Of a stretch of DNA of 64,000 nucleotides, positions 44,537-53,132 are shown one piece after another. The translations under genes were made by a program, and so were the position numbers. The stretch covers positions 1 to 64,000 of the forward strand of contig JACKFH010000010.1 in NCBI GenBank assembly GCA_020632575.1, written 5' to 3'. A model generated the notes under the pieces. The model was not told where the DNA came from. It saw only the letters and a program-made list of their open reading frames with translations, and did not search any database. How positions within the stretch are numbered: the first letter of the stretch is position 1; every line of letters starts with the position of its first letter. This DNA is from Candidatus Omnitrophota bacterium. Its GTDB lineage: Bacteria; Hinthialibacterota; Hinthialibacteria; OLB16.

Positions 44537-45361
44537 TCACTGCTTCAAAAACTCGAGCAAATCCTTATTCAATTCATCCTTGCTCGTGTCGCCCAAACTG
44601 TGGCTCCCTCCAGGATAAACTTTCAAAGTGGAACCCCAAACCAGTTTCGAGGAGAGCATCGCCGACGCCCCGATGGGGACTATTTGATCGTCGTCGCCGT
44701 GGATGATCAGTGTCGGCACGTCGAACTTCTTCAGATCCTCGGTGAAGTCGGTTTCCGAAAAGGCCTTGATGCAGTCGTAGGCGTTCTTGTGACCGGACAT
44801 CATCCCTTGCCGCCACCAAGATTGGATCAGTCCCTGTGAAACCTTCGCTCCCGGACGGTTGAACCCGAAGAAGGGACCGCTGGCGGCATCCAAAAAGAAC
44901 TGCGAACGATCCGCCAAGTACTGTTCGCGAGACCCATCGAACACCTCCATGGGCAGACCGCCGAGATTTGCGTCGGTCTTCAACATGAGCGGCGGCACGG
45001 CGCCCATCAACACCGCATTGGCCACGCGCTTCGTTCCGTGGCGTCCGATAAACCGCGCCACCTCGCCTCCACCCGTGGAGTGGCCGATCATGACCGCGTC
45101 TTTGAGATCGAGCTGTTCGAAGAGCTCCGCCAGGTCGTCAGCGTAGGTGTCCATCTCGTTCCCGTCCCAGGGTTGGCTCGATCGACCGTGCCCTCTGCGA
45201 TCATGCCCAATGCATCGAAAACCATTCGATGCGAGGAAAAACATCTGCGACTCCGAGGCGTCCACGGTCAGGGGCCAACCGTGACTGAAGACCACGGGCT
45301 GACCGGTACCCCAATCCTTATAATAGATTTGTGTCCCGTCTTGAGTGGTGATGAATGGCAT
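44537..45361 (-). CDS. Alpha/beta hydrolase, non-heme haloperoxidase-like
   Basis: This 274-residue hydrolase of the cofactor-free chloroperoxidase/esterase group has the oxyanion region VFSHGWPLT, RRGHGRSSQPW, the nucleophile in GHSTGGGE at about residue 95, the acid in HGDDDQIVP and the His in GGSHSLGDT. The family hydrolyses esters and can halogenate or perhydrolyse in the presence of peroxide. A GAGGAG site precedes the ATG. It is transcribed alone after a terminator, downstream of stress-type genes. No signal peptide, so cytoplasmic. Confidence 0.9.
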   Translation of the reverse strand: MPFITTQDGTQIYYKDWGTGQPVVFSHGWPLTVDASESQMFFLASNGFRCIGHDRRGHGRSSQPWDGNEMDTYADDLAELFEQLDLKDAVMIGHSTGGGEVARFIGRHGTKRVANAVLMGAVPPLMLKTDANLGGLPMEVFDGSREQYLADRSQFFLDAASGPFFGFNRPGAKVSQGLIQSWWRQGMMSGHKNAYDCIKAFSETDFTEDLKKFDVPTLIIHGDDDQIVPIGASAMLSSKLVWGSTLKVYPGGSHSLGDTSKDELNKDLLEFLKQ

Positions 45362-45452
45362 GGTGGCAACTCCTCGGTAAGAGCTCGCTCGCGTGGCCCC
45401 GAATGGAAACCGGCGTAGTCTGCCCTAAGAAGGTGCAAAAGCAAGATAAAGA

Positions 45453-45475
45453 CGGGCGGTTTTTTCGACCGCCCG
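45453..45475 (-). terminator. Terminator after the NTF2-like gene
   Basis: A perfect 8-bp stem (CGGGCGGT with ACCGCCCG) with a 7-base loop lies 30 bases after the NTF2-like stop. The minus-strand tail CTTTATCTTG is only moderately T-rich. Confidence 0.65.
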
Positions 45476-45504
45476 CTCCTTTAGTCGTGCGGAACCCTTG
45501 GGGG

Positions 45505-45873
45505 TCAGTGGCTTGGTTTCGTTTCAGATAGACGGCAGGTCAATGACACGATCTTTTCTCCGACGATCGTGAAACACTGGTCCATTAAAAGCGGGTCGGG
45601 GAGACCCGTTCGGTCGAACGTGCCATCGACCTTCACAGTGACAAGGGTCTCGCCGTCGTGCTCGACTGCATCGAGTATTTCCAACGAAACGTTCACCGCG
45701 AAGATCTCGTTCTCTGCCCATTCTTGGATGGCCTCCGATCCACGAATCTCGCGGCCGGCATCGTGGACGACGGCGTCCGGTGCGAACACGGAATGTAGAT
45801 TCTTTGGGTTCTGATTGTTGACAGAGTCGATGAATAGGGTGGCGGGTTGAGGGATTGTCATTGTTTCTTTCAT
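45505..45873 (-). CDS. NTF2-like / SnoaL-fold protein
   Basis: This 122-residue protein of the SnoaL/NTF2-like cone fold has an N-terminal helix with FIDSVNNQNPKNLHSVFAPDAVVHD, then IRGSEAIQEWAENEI, then beta-strands. Such domains act as small isomerases, hydrolases or ligand-binding units; this one cannot be assigned further. A second ATG four codons in is an equally possible start. It lies between an SDR gene and a terminator on the same strand and is probably co-transcribed with the SDR gene (49 bases apart). Confidence 0.78.
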   Translation of the reverse strand: MKETMTIPQPATLFIDSVNNQNPKNLHSVFAPDAVVHDAGREIRGSEAIQEWAENEIFAVNVSLEILDAVEHDGETLVTVKVDGTFDRTGLPDPLLMDQCFTIVGEKIVSLTCRLSETKPSH

Positions 45874-45922
45874 GAGAGTTCTCGCTTTCTAAACCTGGAT
45901 TAGGTTGCCTCAATCAAATCAT

Positions 45923-46720
45923 TCAGACTGTCGGGATCGTTCCTCCATCGATGACAAACTCACTTCCTGTGATGGATGCCGCCTTATCCGAGGCGATGAA
46001 GGCGACCAATTCGGCGACTTCTTCCGGCCGATTCGGACGGCCCAGGGGAATCCCTCCGAGTGAGTTCATCAAATCCCTCCTCGCTTCCGCCGTGTCTGTT
46101 CCCGCCTCCGAAGCCAACCTCTCGACCAACCTGACCGCGGCCTCCGTTTCGGTGTACCCGGGAGCGACGCTGTTGACGCGAATCCCTTTCGGGGCCAATT
46201 CCTTTGAAAGGCCCTTGCTGTAATTGCTCAACGCCGCCTTGGCCGCCGCGTAGGCCAATGTTGACTCGAAGAGTGGAAGCGTTCGCTGGATGGAGGATAC
46301 GTGGACGATGACTCCAGCGCCCTGTTCCAGCATGGCGGGGATGAATCCACGGTCCAATCGAACCGCAGAAAAGAGATTCAGCTCCAGATCCGCCATCCAG
46401 TCCTCGTCCGAAAGAGCAAGGACTCCGCCTCCTGGCGAGGCCGAACCACCGACCGAATTGACGAGAATGTCCAATCCACCCAACCGTTCGGTGACCGTTT
46501 CGACCAAAGTCTCAGCTCCACAGCGTGTCGAGAGGTCCGCCTCGATGAACCGATCCATGTCATCACCCGATGGAATCGTGCGAGCGGAGGCGACCACTGT
46601 GGCGCCGCCGATCAGAAAACGATTGAGGATCGCCGCGCCGATACCACGAGTTCCTCCGGTGACCAAAATTCTTTTGCCGGTGAATTCGTTTTTGGCGATT
46701 GGGTCGAAATCAGTGTCCAT
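45923..46720 (-). CDS. Short-chain dehydrogenase/reductase
   Basis: This 265-residue classical SDR has the NAD(P) motif TGGTRGIG at about residues 21-28, the NSVGG motif, catalytic Ser in VSSIQ, and YAAAK with Tyr and Lys at about 160-164. The C-terminus is the usual SITGSEFVIDGGTIPTV. Cytoplasmic and probably tetrameric. AGGAGGT lies five bases before the ATG. Substrate unknown; its placement with an Ohr-type peroxidase and a haloperoxidase-like hydrolase suggests detoxification of reactive organics. Confidence 0.92.
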   Translation of the reverse strand: MDTDFDPIAKNEFTGKRILVTGGTRGIGAAILNRFLIGGATVVASARTIPSGDDMDRFIEADLSTRCGAETLVETVTERLGGLDILVNSVGGSASPGGGVLALSDEDWMADLELNLFSAVRLDRGFIPAMLEQGAGVIVHVSSIQRTLPLFESTLAYAAAKAALSNYSKGLSKELAPKGIRVNSVAPGYTETEAAVRLVERLASEAGTDTAEARRDLMNSLGGIPLGRPNRPEEVAELVAFIASDKAASITGSEFVIDGGTIPTV

Positions 46721-46773
46721 GATTACCTCCTGGATTGGCCGAAGCTCGCTCGTGAGATAGAAGTGTCGATTTG

Positions 46774-47256
46774 TTATTTATTCGATTCGGATCGTTTCAA
46801 TTCCATACTGACATCGGAGTCCTTTGGATCGAAATCCTTGGGTCTCGGTTTTCCCGTCCATTCGCCGTCCTTCCACTCGCCGGCAACGCAGCTGACCCGT
46901 AACAGACTCCCGTCTATCTCATAGATCCCAAGGACATCCCCGTTCTTTTTCGCGGAATCGTTCGATCGATGATCCCAATTCTTGGGAGTTGCCTCGGGGT
47001 CGAGGTCAAATGTCCCTTCCCACAACTTCTCGCCGTTCTCGTCCTTGGCCGCGTAGGTCCAATCCTCATAGAACGAAAGCCACTTGGCGTTTTGGGTCGC
47101 TCCTTCCGGATTGACCAAAATGATCTCCCAGGTTCCCGAGAAGATCTCAAGTTCCGCTATCGCCGCTTTCGATCGTTGATGCGGTCCATCATTCGCGAAG
47201 ACCGACCCGAGCGCGGGAGTCCACAAAAGAATCGTCAGAAGAATCTTGTTCACCAT
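46774..47256 (-). CDS. Exported TIGR03067-domain protein
   Basis: This 160-residue protein has a signal peptide (LLTILLWTPALGSVFA) followed by a TIGR03067 lipocalin-like domain. Landmarks are ELEIFSGTWEIILV at the start, WEGTFDLDPEATPKNWDH in the middle and LGIYEIDGSLLRVSC near the end. The family is abundant in Planctomycetes and relatives and has no known function. The ATG at 47256 with AGGAG upstream is chosen over an in-frame GTG at 47262. It is divergent from the HxlR regulator gene with 118 bases between, so it may be the regulator's target. Confidence 0.82.
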   Translation of the reverse strand: MVNKILLTILLWTPALGSVFANDGPHQRSKAAIAELEIFSGTWEIILVNPEGATQNAKWLSFYEDWTYAAKDENGEKLWEGTFDLDPEATPKNWDHRSNDSAKKNGDVLGIYEIDGSLLRVSCVAGEWKDGEWTGKPRPKDFDPKDSDVSMELKRSESNK

Positions 47257-47330
47257 AGCCACACTCCTTTCGATGAAACGCGAACCTTTTTTTCTGGCTC
47301 TTTCTCAAGCCTATTGCATAAATTTATTTT

Positions 47331-47363
47331 GTAAAGTAGATTCCGAATGGGAAGTTGATTTAC
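47331..47363. promoter_or_regulatory. Candidate HxlR operator
   Basis: An imperfect inverted repeat (47331-47344 and 47350-47363; 10 of 14 positions pair; 5-base spacer) sits between the divergent HxlR and TIGR03067 genes, 11 bases before the HxlR ATG. The arms read roughly GTAAAgtAgaTTCC. HxlR proteins bind such repeats as winged-helix dimers. The link is inferred from position. Confidence 0.4.
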
Positions 47364-47374
47364 TGGAGGAAACT

Positions 47375-47725
47375 ATGGCAGAGAAGAGCAGTCAACCCGA
47401 ATATACATTGGATTACGACGATGAACCGTTGACCAAGCTTCTCGGGATTCTGTCGAGCCGATGGACCCTGCTGCTTTTGCACCGTTTGCACATGGGAGGG
47501 CCGACCCGGTTTGGCGAACTCAAGCGAGGGCTAGGTTCAATATCGACAAAGACACTGACCGAACGACTTCGCCAGCTGGAGGCGGAGGGTTTAATCGACC
47601 GTCATTACGAGCCCACCGTGCCGCCCCAAGTCACTTACTCATTGACCGACAAAGTGATGGAACTCGAACCGGTCATCGTCGAACTCGATCAAATCGCGGA
47701 GCGGTGGTACGGGTCGAAGAAGTAG
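47375..47725 (+). CDS. HxlR-family transcriptional regulator
   Basis: This 116-residue winged-helix regulator has the family core LGILSSRWTLLLLHRLHMGGPTRF, the recognition region ISTKTLTERLRQLEAEGLI, and a wing with YSLTDKVMELEPVI. It contains no cysteine at all, whereas many redox- or aldehyde-sensing HxlR proteins have one near the N-terminus. It must therefore sense something else or bind a ligand. The ATG at 47375 follows GGAGG. It is divergent from the TIGR03067 gene and convergent with the Ohr gene. Confidence 0.92.
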   Translation: MAEKSSQPEYTLDYDDEPLTKLLGILSSRWTLLLLHRLHMGGPTRFGELKRGLGSISTKTLTERLRQLEAEGLIDRHYEPTVPPQVTYSLTDKVMELEPVIVELDQIAERWYGSKK

Positions 47726-47754
47726 ATCACCACTCCATTTTTGGACACCGAGTT

Positions 47755-48192
47755 TCAGCCGCCCAAAACCTCGAAATCGACCTCGACATTCCCGCGGGTG
47801 GCGTGTGAATATGGACAGATTTTTTCGTGGGCGTCTTTGACGAATCCTTCCAGTTCGGCTTGCGGGATGCTCTTGTCCTCCACCCTCATGTTGACCGAGA
47901 GCGCGAACCCGCCGCCGTCGCGCTTTCCGATCCCGACCGCACAGGTGATATTAGCGCCGGATGCGTCTTTCTTATTCTGCCTGGCGACAAAGTCGACCGC
48001 GCCGCCGAAACAAGCGGCGTACCCGGCGGCGAAAAGATGCTCCGGTGTCGCTGTCCCCTCCTTACCGGGACCCCCCATCGCCTTCGGGACCGAGAGGTCG
48101 GCTTTCACCAAGCCGTCGTCGGATTCGGTGTGACCGTTGCGGCCGCCTTCAGCGGTGGCTGTTGCGGTGAAAAGCGGTTGAATCTTGTCCAT
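47755..48192 (-). CDS. Organic hydroperoxide resistance protein (Ohr/OsmC)
   Basis: This 145-residue thiol peroxidase reduces organic hydroperoxides using a reactive Cys pair. The first Cys is in TPEHLFAAGYAACFGGAV at about 57, the second in CPYSHATRGN at about 124, exactly as in Ohr. The catalytic Arg region is near the N-terminus. The true start is the ATG at 48192 with GGAGG upstream; the longer open frame is discarded. It lies within a cluster of stress and detoxification genes. Confidence 0.94.
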   Translation of the reverse strand: MDKIQPLFTATATAEGGRNGHTESDDGLVKADLSVPKAMGGPGKEGTATPEHLFAAGYAACFGGAVDFVARQNKKDASGANITCAVGIGKRDGGGFALSVNMRVEDKSIPQAELEGFVKDAHEKICPYSHATRGNVEVDFEVLGG

Positions 48193-48334
48193 GGTGGCGC
48201 CTCCTAGGGCTGTGATTTCATGAATACTTTCATTTGAGCAAAACGATTGAGAGTCGGCGGGGCGACGGAAAGAATTTAAAGAAAATCGGGAGAGGAATCG
48301 GTGACTCCCCTCCCGCTTGGTGTCGTCTACGATT

Positions 48335-49420
48335 CTACTTCCGGCAGATATAAAAACAGTTCTGAATGTCGTGTGGCAATCGCTTGATATCGACCGATTT
48401 GAAACCCGCCTCGGCCAGCATCTTTTGGGCGAGTTCCACACCCCACATGGTTCCAAGCCCCATTCCTCCCATTGCCAAAGAAACGGTCATGCAGTGCATG
48501 GTAGAGATACTATAGAGCAGGGTTCCGAGCGGATGATCGACATTTTTTTCGACGTTCGAGGAAGCGTCGATGTCTTGCATTAAATAAACCCCTCCCGGCT
48601 TCAGTGCGCGACAGATATTGGCGAGGACCTTGTCCGGCTGGGCTTGGTCGTGGATAGCGTCGAAGGTGAAGATCTGGTCGAACCGGTTCTCGTCCGCGAT
48701 GGTGGCGGCGTCTTGCTTCAGGAATTGGACATTTTTATTCCCCAGCGCCTCGGCCTCGGCGCGGGCGTAGTCGATCCCCTCGTCGGAGATCTCGTAGCCG
48801 GTGAATCGGCTATTGGGAAATTGTCTCGCCATCATGTTGAGGGCGATGCCGCGACCAAAACCAAGGTCCATGACTTCGATGCCCTCCTCAAGTCTCTCGA
48901 TGAGTCCGGGAACGAGGGGGAGAATGCTATCAACGAGAGCGGGCACAACCGATTGTCCGCTGTCGGCGGCCATCACCTCCTGAAAGCGCTTGTACTCGGA
49001 GTAGTCGACCCCGCCCCCTTTCTCAAAGGACTCGACGACCCGGTCCTCGACCGAGCCTAGCACCGCGAAGTACTGAGCCAGCGCGGCGATGTTGTCGGCC
49101 CCGGCGGAGCGTGTGAGCATCGAGGAATGCTCGACCGGCAGACTGTATTTCTTGGTCGCGGGATCGTAGACCACGACTCCCCCGGTCAACATGGCGCCGA
49201 GCCACTCGCGGACATAGCGTTCGTTAAGGTTCGCCTTCGCCGCGATCTCCCCCGAGGTGGCGGGTGGCATCTCGGCGAGAACATCGAACAGACCGGTGCG
49301 ATGCCCGATCGACATCATGAAGGCGAGTCCGGACAGATTGAGCATGTCCATGACTTTCTGGCCGAACTGGTCGGCTTTGTTCGGATCGATATTCGTGTTG
49401 GTCATACAATTCGTGCACAT
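48335..49420 (-). CDS. SAM-dependent methyltransferase, Rv2258c-like
   Basis: This 361-residue protein has an N-terminal winged-helix dimerisation domain (ATSGEIAAKANLNERYVREWLGAM) and a C-terminal class I methyltransferase domain with the SAM site VMDLGFGRGIALNMMA, an acidic loop YEISDEGI, and TFDAIHDQAQP. This architecture matches Rv2258c-type and SmtB-fused methyltransferases of unknown substrate. The start is marked by AAGGAGA nine bases upstream; four cysteine-containing residues open the protein (MCTNC). It may follow the regulation of the neighbouring stress genes. Confidence 0.88.
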   Translation of the reverse strand: MCTNCMTNTNIDPNKADQFGQKVMDMLNLSGLAFMMSIGHRTGLFDVLAEMPPATSGEIAAKANLNERYVREWLGAMLTGGVVVYDPATKKYSLPVEHSSMLTRSAGADNIAALAQYFAVLGSVEDRVVESFEKGGGVDYSEYKRFQEVMAADSGQSVVPALVDSILPLVPGLIERLEEGIEVMDLGFGRGIALNMMARQFPNSRFTGYEISDEGIDYARAEAEALGNKNVQFLKQDAATIADENRFDQIFTFDAIHDQAQPDKVLANICRALKPGGVYLMQDIDASSNVEKNVDHPLGTLLYSISTMHCMTVSLAMGGMGLGTMWGVELAQKMLAEAGFKSVDIKRLPHDIQNCFYICRK

Positions 49421-49504
49421 GGGCGGATTCTCCTTTGGTTTGGATTTTCAGAATTTCGGTATGAATTGAAATATAGGCATAAAACCAGGGAGCGAAAACG
49501 TGAA

Positions 49505-49566
49505 AATTACCGTATTTTGGGGGCGGGGGTACTGTAATTGGGGTGTTTCATGGGGCAAATTACAGT
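49505..49566. promoter_or_regulatory. Palindromic operator candidate before the FGGY kinase
   Basis: ACTGTAATT at 49531-49539 and AATTACAGT at 49558-49566 form a perfect 9-base inverted repeat with an 18-base spacer. A third near-copy AATTACCGT lies at 49505-49513. They sit 24-85 bases before the kinase start and 85 bases before the divergent methyltransferase start, so a sugar-responsive repressor could act here. Confidence 0.55.
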
Positions 49567-49589
49567 CCGAAAGGTGATTCATCCAAAAA

Positions 49590-51150
49590 GTGACCACAAA
49601 TTCGCCGCTCTATATCCTCTCCATCGACCTCGGCACCTCCGGGCCCGAAAGTCGGATTGGTCTCCGAACTGGGGGCGGTTCTTGGATACGAATTTGAGGA
49701 GACGCCTCTCTTCTTGCTGCCACACGGGGGGGCGGAGGAGCATCCGAAGGATTGGTGGGAGGCGATCGACCAGTGTGTTCGGAGGTTGCTTGCCAGGGAT
49801 CTTGCGCCGAGGGAGCGGATGGGGGCGGTGGTCTGCACTGGGCAGTGGTCGGGGACTGTCGCGGTCGACAGCGAGGGGAGTCTCTGATGAACGCGATCAC
49901 TTGGATGGATTCTCGCGGGCAGCCCTACGCCAAACGGTTCACCGGGGGACTTCTCAAGATCGAGGGATATGGAGTCGGCAAGATCCTTAAGTGGCTTCGG
50001 AAGACCGGCGGAATTCCGAGTCACTCCGGAAAAGATTCTATCTCCCACATTCTCTATATCCAGCATGAACTCCCGGAGATTTACGCACAGACCGCCTGCT
50101 TCCTCGAGCCCAAAGACTATTTGAATCTCTGTCTGACCGGCAGGTGCGCCGCCTCCTACGATTCCATGGCGCTGCACTGGATTACCGACAACCGGGATAT
50201 TGAGAACATTGATTACGATGAAGCCTTGATCCGCGCCTTTGGGATCGATCGCGGAAAACTGCCTGAGCTAATGAGGGCGACCGACATCCTCGGACCGGTT
50301 AAGCCCGAATTGGCCAAACATTGGGGACTGCCCCAGGAAGTCCAGGTGGTCATGGGAACCCCTGATGTTCACTCCGCCACGGTCGGTTCGGGCGCGGTCC
50401 GCGATTTCGACACCCACCTCTATGTCGGCACCTCCTCCTGGATCACCTGCCATGTCCCTTTCAAGAAGACCGATATCGTCCATCAAATCGCGGCGCTCCC
50501 CGCCGCCATCCCCGGGCGGTACATGCTCACCAACGAACAGGAATCGGCCGGTTCCTGTCTCAATTTTGCGCGGGACATCTTGCTGGGTGGGGACCAAAAT
50601 TATTCGGAGCTGAACGACTTGGCCGCAAAGGCGACCGCGGGCAGCGATAAAGTGATCTTCACGCCATGGCTTTATGGCGAACGGGCCCCGGTCAGCGATC
50701 GGACCATCCGGGGCGGTTTCCACAATCTCTGTCTCCGCACCCAGCGCGAGTCGATCCCTCGTCCGATCGGTCTTCGAGGGGGTGGCTTACAACTCGAAAT
50801 GGTTGCTCAATTATGTTGAAAAGTTCATTGGTCGCGAGGTCGATAAGGTCACCATGGTCGGCGGCGGCGCGGTCTCGGAACTCTGGTGTCAGATCTTCGC
50901 CGACATCCTCGAGCGCGAGATTCAACAGGTGGAGGACCCGATCGTGGTCAACATCCGTGGTGCGGCTTTCCTGGCCTCGGTGGCTTTGGGGAGAATCGAG
51001 TTCGATCAAATTCCGGATCTGGTTCCGATGAGCCAACGTTATCAGCCGAACGAGGATAACTTTCCGGTTTATCGGGAGTTGTTTGCGGAGTTCGTTCAAT
51101 TGTATGAGCAGGAACGGCGGATCTACGCGAGGTTGAATCGGAGCGAGTAG
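49590..51150 (+). pseudogene. FGGY carbohydrate kinase with three frameshifts
   Basis: This is a xylulokinase-like FGGY kinase read in four segments: a GTG start at 49590 (SPLYILSIDLGTSGP, frame 3), about 49640-49885 (frame 1), about 49886-50755 (frame 3) and about 50760-51150 (frame 1). Joined, they give about 520 residues with the ATP motif DLGTSGPKVGLV, WMDSRG, the GTPDVHSATVGSGA block, the GTSSW adenosine region, NEQESAGS, and the FEGVAYN and VGGGAVSELWCQI blocks. The shifts fall at GGGCCC (one extra base), a GGGG run (one missing base) and CCC (one extra base). All residues either side look intact, so assembly indels are as likely as decay. The sugar is not identifiable. Confidence 0.82.
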
Positions 51151-51583
51151 AGTGAGTGACATCGGTTCAAATAGGATAGGGGACGAGTTCCCATATCTTT
51201 TGAAATTCATATAGGTGTCATTCCGACGTCAGGAGGAATCTGTCGGGAGAAAGAAATTTGATTTCACGATCGTGCTTAGTTGGGGGAGAGTCTGTTTCAA
51301 CAGACGGCTCTCTGTGTAGCCACGGAATTGATTCCGTGGCGGGCTGAAATCGGCGCCGAAAACTCTGTCGAATTGGTTCAGACTTTTCGGGGAACGACCG
51401 AGCCCGCGACGGGTTAAAACCGCGTCGCTACACAAAGAGCTGTCCGTTGAAACGGACTCCATCACCCTTCAAGTGGAATGGGTCGTTTTGGCATCCACCT
51501 CCCAGCAGATTCCTCCTCACGTCGGAATGACACTTTTTAAAGCAGTCGGGAAAACCAAAAACTGAAGCCCCGAGGAGATCTAG
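51151..51583. repeat. Composite nested inverted-repeat element (MITE/REP-like)
   Basis: This gene-free interval holds an element with 28-base terminal inverted repeats at 51215-51242 and 51506-51533 (one mismatch), opening GTGTCATTCCGACGT. Inside are 37-base inverted repeats at 51288-51324 and 51423-51459 (about five mismatches). Each inner arm holds its own hairpin (GTCTGTTTCAACAGAC; GTCCGTTGAAACGGAC), and CCACGGAAT/ATTCCGTGG forms another at 51320-51339. The end sequence resembles the widespread TGTCATTC-type REP elements. No transposase is encoded. Confidence 0.8.
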
Positions 51584-53083
51584 ATGGGTCTAAAAGAGTC
51601 AACCCTCAAAATGCTAGGACGGTTGAATCCTAAAATCCTCTCGACCATCGAGAAATCCGCTCAATCCATCGGACCGGTCCGGAAGAAGATGGACGCCGAG
51701 TTCGAGAAGATCACCGAAGATATGGAAAAGTCGATGAAACCCTACCGGGAACGGTTCGACACCCACAAATGTTTCCCCGAGGCGGGAAGGGATCGGGAGG
51801 AGATCTTAAGGGAAATGGAGGAGTTAAGAGATCTGGAGCGTTCGAGGTGGGAGGCGGGTTACGCTTCCGGAGCCGTTTATCATGGCGATCCGGAGTTTGT
51901 CGATTTCCTGAACCGTGCTTACTCCCTGCATTCTCAGTCGAATCCTCTTCACCCCGATCTCTGGCCGAGCGCCTCCAAATTTGAAAGTGAAATCATCTCA
52001 ATGACCGGGAACATGCTCGGCGGGCGGGATCAGGTTTGCGGAGCGATCAGTTCAGGTGGGACCGAGAGTATCTTGCTCGCGATGAAGGCTTATCGGGATT
52101 GGGCAATCGACAAGAAAGGAATCACGAATCCGGAGATGGTCGCGCCCACGACCGCACACGCCGCTTTCGACAAGGCCTCTCAGTATTTCAACATCCCGCT
52201 GATCCGAGTACCGGTCGATGATGACTTCAAAGCGGATGTCGAGGCGATGCGAAACGCGGTCACAAAAAACACCGCGGTCCTTATCGGTTCGGCGGTCTCC
52301 TTTCCGCATGGAGTGATCGATCCGATCCCGGAACTTTCGGAGATGGCCCAAGAGCGGGGCATTGGTTTTCACACCGACGCCTGCCTCGGAGGGTTTGTCC
52401 TGCCCTGGGCGAAGAATCTGGGGTATGACATTCCCGATTTCGATTTCAGCCTGCCGGGAGTCACCTCCATCTCGGTCGACACGCACAAGTATGGTTACGC
52501 CCCGAAGGGATCCTCGGTGATCCTCTATCGCAATTCCGATCTCAGATCCTACCAATTCTTCGCGATCACCGAATGGCCGGGCGGTCTTTACTGCTCGCCA
52601 ACTTTCGCGGGAAGCCGACCCGGAGGACCGGTCGCGGCGTGTTGGGCTGCTCTATTAGCGATGGGCGAGAAAGGGTATCTCGACGCCACCCAACACATAC
52701 TCGAGACCGGCGAACGAATTCGAATAGGAATCGAAGGGATTGAGGACCTCCATGTCCTGGGCGATCCGCTCTGGGTCATCGCATTCGGTTCAGAGACACT
52801 CGACATCTACCAGATTATGGAACTGATGACCCAAAAGGGGTGGAGCCTCAACGGTCTCCATCATCCCCCATGCGTTCACCTCTGTGTCACGCTCCGTCAC
52901 ACGGAGGATGGAGTGGCGGAGAAGTTCCTCAAGGATCTCAAAGAGTCGGTCGAGCACGTTCGAAACCATCCGGAGGAAAAGACGGGCAGCGCACCGGTTT
53001 ATGGGATGGCGGCGACACTCCCCTTCCGAGGAGTGGTGAGCGATCTGTTGAAGAAATATTTGGAGGTTTTGTACAAGACCTAA
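51584..53083 (+). CDS. Sphingosine-1-phosphate lyase-like PLP enzyme
   Basis: This 499-residue type II PLP decarboxylase-fold protein has the PLP-binding region ISSGGTESILLAMKAYRD, HAAFDKAS, HTDACLGGFVLPW and the Schiff-base Lys in VDTHKYGYAPKGSS at about residue 310. These are the signatures of S1P lyase, which cleaves long-chain-base phosphates to phosphoethanolamine and a fatty aldehyde. Bacterial homologues without the membrane anchor are known; this one likewise has none. GAGGAG precedes the ATG. It lies directly after the palindromic element and converges on the LuxR gene. Activity on another phosphoethanolamine-type substrate is possible. Confidence 0.88.
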   Translation: MGLKESTLKMLGRLNPKILSTIEKSAQSIGPVRKKMDAEFEKITEDMEKSMKPYRERFDTHKCFPEAGRDREEILREMEELRDLERSRWEAGYASGAVYHGDPEFVDFLNRAYSLHSQSNPLHPDLWPSASKFESEIISMTGNMLGGRDQVCGAISSGGTESILLAMKAYRDWAIDKKGITNPEMVAPTTAHAAFDKASQYFNIPLIRVPVDDDFKADVEAMRNAVTKNTAVLIGSAVSFPHGVIDPIPELSEMAQERGIGFHTDACLGGFVLPWAKNLGYDIPDFDFSLPGVTSISVDTHKYGYAPKGSSVILYRNSDLRSYQFFAITEWPGGLYCSPTFAGSRPGGPVAACWAALLAMGEKGYLDATQHILETGERIRIGIEGIEDLHVLGDPLWVIAFGSETLDIYQIMELMTQKGWSLNGLHHPPCVHLCVTLRHTEDGVAEKFLKDLKESVEHVRNHPEEKTGSAPVYGMAATLPFRGVVSDLLKKYLEVLYKT

Positions 53084-53132
53084 AGTCCGCACTCGAAGGG
53101 TGCGGGTTGGGCATGGCTCTGGCATGGTGTCC

